A stretch of DNA of 5,481 nucleotides, from contig JACIYD010000127.1 of NCBI GenBank assembly GCA_014360105.1, positions 1-5,481 on the forward strand, read 5' to 3'. The position numbers and the translations under genes are program-made. The stretch is from Clostridia bacterium (GTDB lineage Bacteria > Bacillota > DSM-521 > Neomoorellales > SLTJ01). This document shows, piece by piece, positions 4,595 to 5,481 of this stretch. The notes below the pieces were generated by a model. That model did not search any database. It was not told the DNA's origin and worked only from the letters and a program-made list of their open reading frames with translations. How positions within the stretch are numbered: position 1 is the first letter of the stretch; each line of letters opens with the position of its first letter.

Positions 4595-5245
4595 GTGCGC
4601 CTGTTCTTGGATACGGCCAACGTCGAGGAAATCCGGGCGGCAGCCGCCCTGGGAGTCATTTCCGGGGTGACCACCAACCCTACCCTTGTGGCCCGCGAGG
4701 GTCGCCCCCTGGCAGAGGTGCTCCTCGAAATTTGCCAGATTATCGATGGGCCTGTCAGCGCCGAAGTGCTCAGCCTGGAAGCCGCGGCCATGATCGCCGA
4801 AGCGCGGGAGCTGGCCGCCATCCACCCGAACATCGTCATTAAAATCCCCATGGGGGCCGAGGGGCTAAAAGCGGTGAAGGCCCTGAGCCGCGAGGGCATT
4901 CGCACCAATATGACCCTGGTCTTCTCGGCCAACCAGGCGTTACTCGCGGCTTTGGCCGGCGCCACGTACGTGAGCCCCTTTGTCGGGCGCCTGGATGACA
5001 TCGGTCACGACGGAATGGAGGTTGTGGGCGACGCCGTCACTATTTTTGCCCAGTACGGCCTGGAAACGGAGGTGATCGCGGCCAGCATTCGCCATCCGCA
5101 GCACGTCCTGGCTGCTGCCCGCCTGGGAGCCGATGTGGCGACCGTTCCCTACCAAGTGCTGCAACAAATGCTTTCCCATCCCCTCACCGACCTGGGCATC
5201 AAGCGCTTTCTGCGTGACTGGGAGGAGCTAAAAAACCGGCGCTAA
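4595..5245 (+). CDS. tal: Short-type transaldolase (TalC/MipB family)
   Basis: Cytoplasmic Schiff-base aldolase that moves a dihydroxyacetone unit between sugar phosphates in the non-oxidative pentose phosphate pathway. It has 216 residues, the size of the compact transaldolase/fructose-6-phosphate aldolase family. Visible motifs are LFLDTAN (3-9), GVTTNPTL (24-31), the catalytic Lys83 in IVIKIPM, and SPFVGRLDD (127-135). Two positions that separate the activities read as transaldolase: Glu57 in SAEVL (Gln59 in E. coli FsaA) and Phe129 in SPFVGR (Tyr131 in FsaA). The gene corresponds to B. subtilis ywjH by sequence type and by its place after fba. It is often labelled fsa by automatic annotation. 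It is probably the last gene of the operon starting at 3028; no clear intrinsic terminator follows. Confidence 0.9.
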   Translation: MRLFLDTANVEEIRAAAALGVISGVTTNPTLVAREGRPLAEVLLEICQIIDGPVSAEVLSLEAAAMIAEARELAAIHPNIVIKIPMGAEGLKAVKALSREGIRTNMTLVFSANQALLAALAGATYVSPFVGRLDDIGHDGMEVVGDAVTIFAQYGLETEVIAASIRHPQHVLAAARLGADVATVPYQVLQQMLSHPLTDLGIKRFLRDWEELKNRR

Positions 5246-5369
5246 GGTTTATTTTCCACTTTTCTGGTGAAACTATGGCAGTGAAGGGTGTTCCCCCGTC
5301 TCTTTCCCCGTGCTACCCAACGATTGAGGACTCCCCAAAAAAATTTCGCGTTTCTCGGAAAGGAGGCCT
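5246..5369 (+). promoter_or_regulatory. Leader region of rho with C-rich, G-poor segment
   Basis: This is a non-coding gap between tal and rho. Bases 5291-5340 contain 21 C and 7 G, against the near-balanced G and C of the surrounding genes, with many CC, TC and CTC steps (5291-5310 especially). This composition resembles a Rho utilisation site. Rho genes are known to be autoregulated through their leaders in E. coli and B. subtilis, so an autoregulatory element is a reasonable inference. No convincing sigma-A promoter was seen. A Shine-Dalgarno match, AAGGAGG, lies at 5360-5366. Confidence 0.4.
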
Positions 5370-5481
5370 GTGCTCTCCTTGCAAGCCAGTGAACTGGAAA
5401 ATAAGACCGTGGCGGAGCTTTACCAGATCGCACGGGAGATGAACATCCCCGGCTACTACCGTTTGCGTAAAAGGGAGCTAA
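5370..5481 (+). CDS. rho: Transcription termination factor Rho, N-terminus (3' end outside window)
   Basis: Start of the ATP-dependent RNA helicase that ends transcription at Rho-dependent sites. Only 37 codons are present, and the frame remains open at the window edge. The visible peptide contains LENKTVAELYQIAREMNI and ends RLRKREL. This is the Rho N-terminal helical domain, comparable with SLENMKLKELYELARHYKI and LTKKEL in B. subtilis Rho. The start is uncertain: AAGGAGG (5360-5366) is only 3 nt before GTG 5370 and 12 nt before the in-frame TTG 5379, and neither spacing is ideal. Position downstream of spo0F-fba-tal matches the conserved Firmicutes locus and supports the identification despite the short sequence. 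Confidence 0.85.
   Translation, partial: MLSLQASELENKTVAELYQIAREMNIPGYYRLRKREL

Noticed and set aside
5235..5256. Hairpin AAACC/GGTTT over the tal stop followed by ATTTT as a terminator
   Set aside because: The stem is only 5 bp and A/T-rich at its base, with an 8-nt loop. A functional terminator is not supported.
5275..5445. Short + strand frame from ATG 5275 overlapping the start of rho
   Set aside because: It has no ribosome binding site, runs through the C-rich leader and rho in another frame, and has no recognisable motif.
1..5481. CRISPR arrays, tRNA or rRNA genes, insertion sequences, attachment sites
   Set aside because: No regularly spaced repeats, cloverleaf or rRNA-like segments, transposase motifs or terminal inverted repeats were seen on either strand.

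Overview
The window looks like a chromosomal segment of a GC-rich (about 60%), endospore-forming member of the Firmicutes/Clostridia, in the broad Moorella, Desulfotomaculum or Pelotomaculum range. I base this on the order spo0F - (unknown gene) - fba - tal - rho, which is the Bacillus spo0F-fbaA-ywjH-murAB-glpX-rho neighbourhood in reduced form. Other support comes from strong AGGAGG-type ribosome binding sites, frequent GTG and TTG starts, and Gram-positive agr and Spo0F-type proteins. The genus cannot be fixed from the sequence alone. All genes lie on the + strand.

Region 1 (1-2377) is a complete peptide quorum-sensing locus in the order C-B-D-A. It holds an AgrC-like membrane histidine kinase whose 5' end lies outside the window, an AgrB-like peptide-processing membrane protease, a 43-residue AgrD-like pro-peptide (1480-1611), and an AgrA-like response regulator with a LytTR DNA-binding domain. 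The genes overlap or are separated by at most 25 nt, so they form one operon. AgrB should cut and cyclise AgrD and help export it. The kinase should sense the cyclic peptide outside the cell and phosphorylate the regulator. The AgrD gene is easy to miss, and its Cys-to-YEP spacing is three residues shorter than in Listeria AgrD. That leaves open whether the ring is a Cys thiolactone or a Ser lactone.

Region 2 (2378-2940) is a 137-nt gap, holding a possible terminator, a short GAGCG tandem repeat and a GC-rich stem-loop, followed by a single-domain response regulator of the Spo0F type (sporulation phosphorelay). A compact intrinsic terminator overlaps its stop codon.

Region 3 (2941-5245) starts with a regulatory gap that contains a sigma-H-like promoter candidate and a perfect 9-bp inverted repeat placed around the next ribosome binding site. 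An apparent operon follows: a cysteine-rich protein of unknown function with several CxxC/CxC pairs, class II fructose-bisphosphate aldolase, and a short-type transaldolase (Glu/Phe fingerprint rather than that of fructose-6-phosphate aldolase). The two enzymes serve glycolysis/gluconeogenesis and pentose-phosphate interconversion.

Region 4 (5246-5481) is a 124-nt leader with a C-rich, G-poor stretch, then the N-terminus of transcription termination factor Rho, which runs off the window. The most notable content is the agr locus lying next to spo0F, with its unusual pro-peptide.
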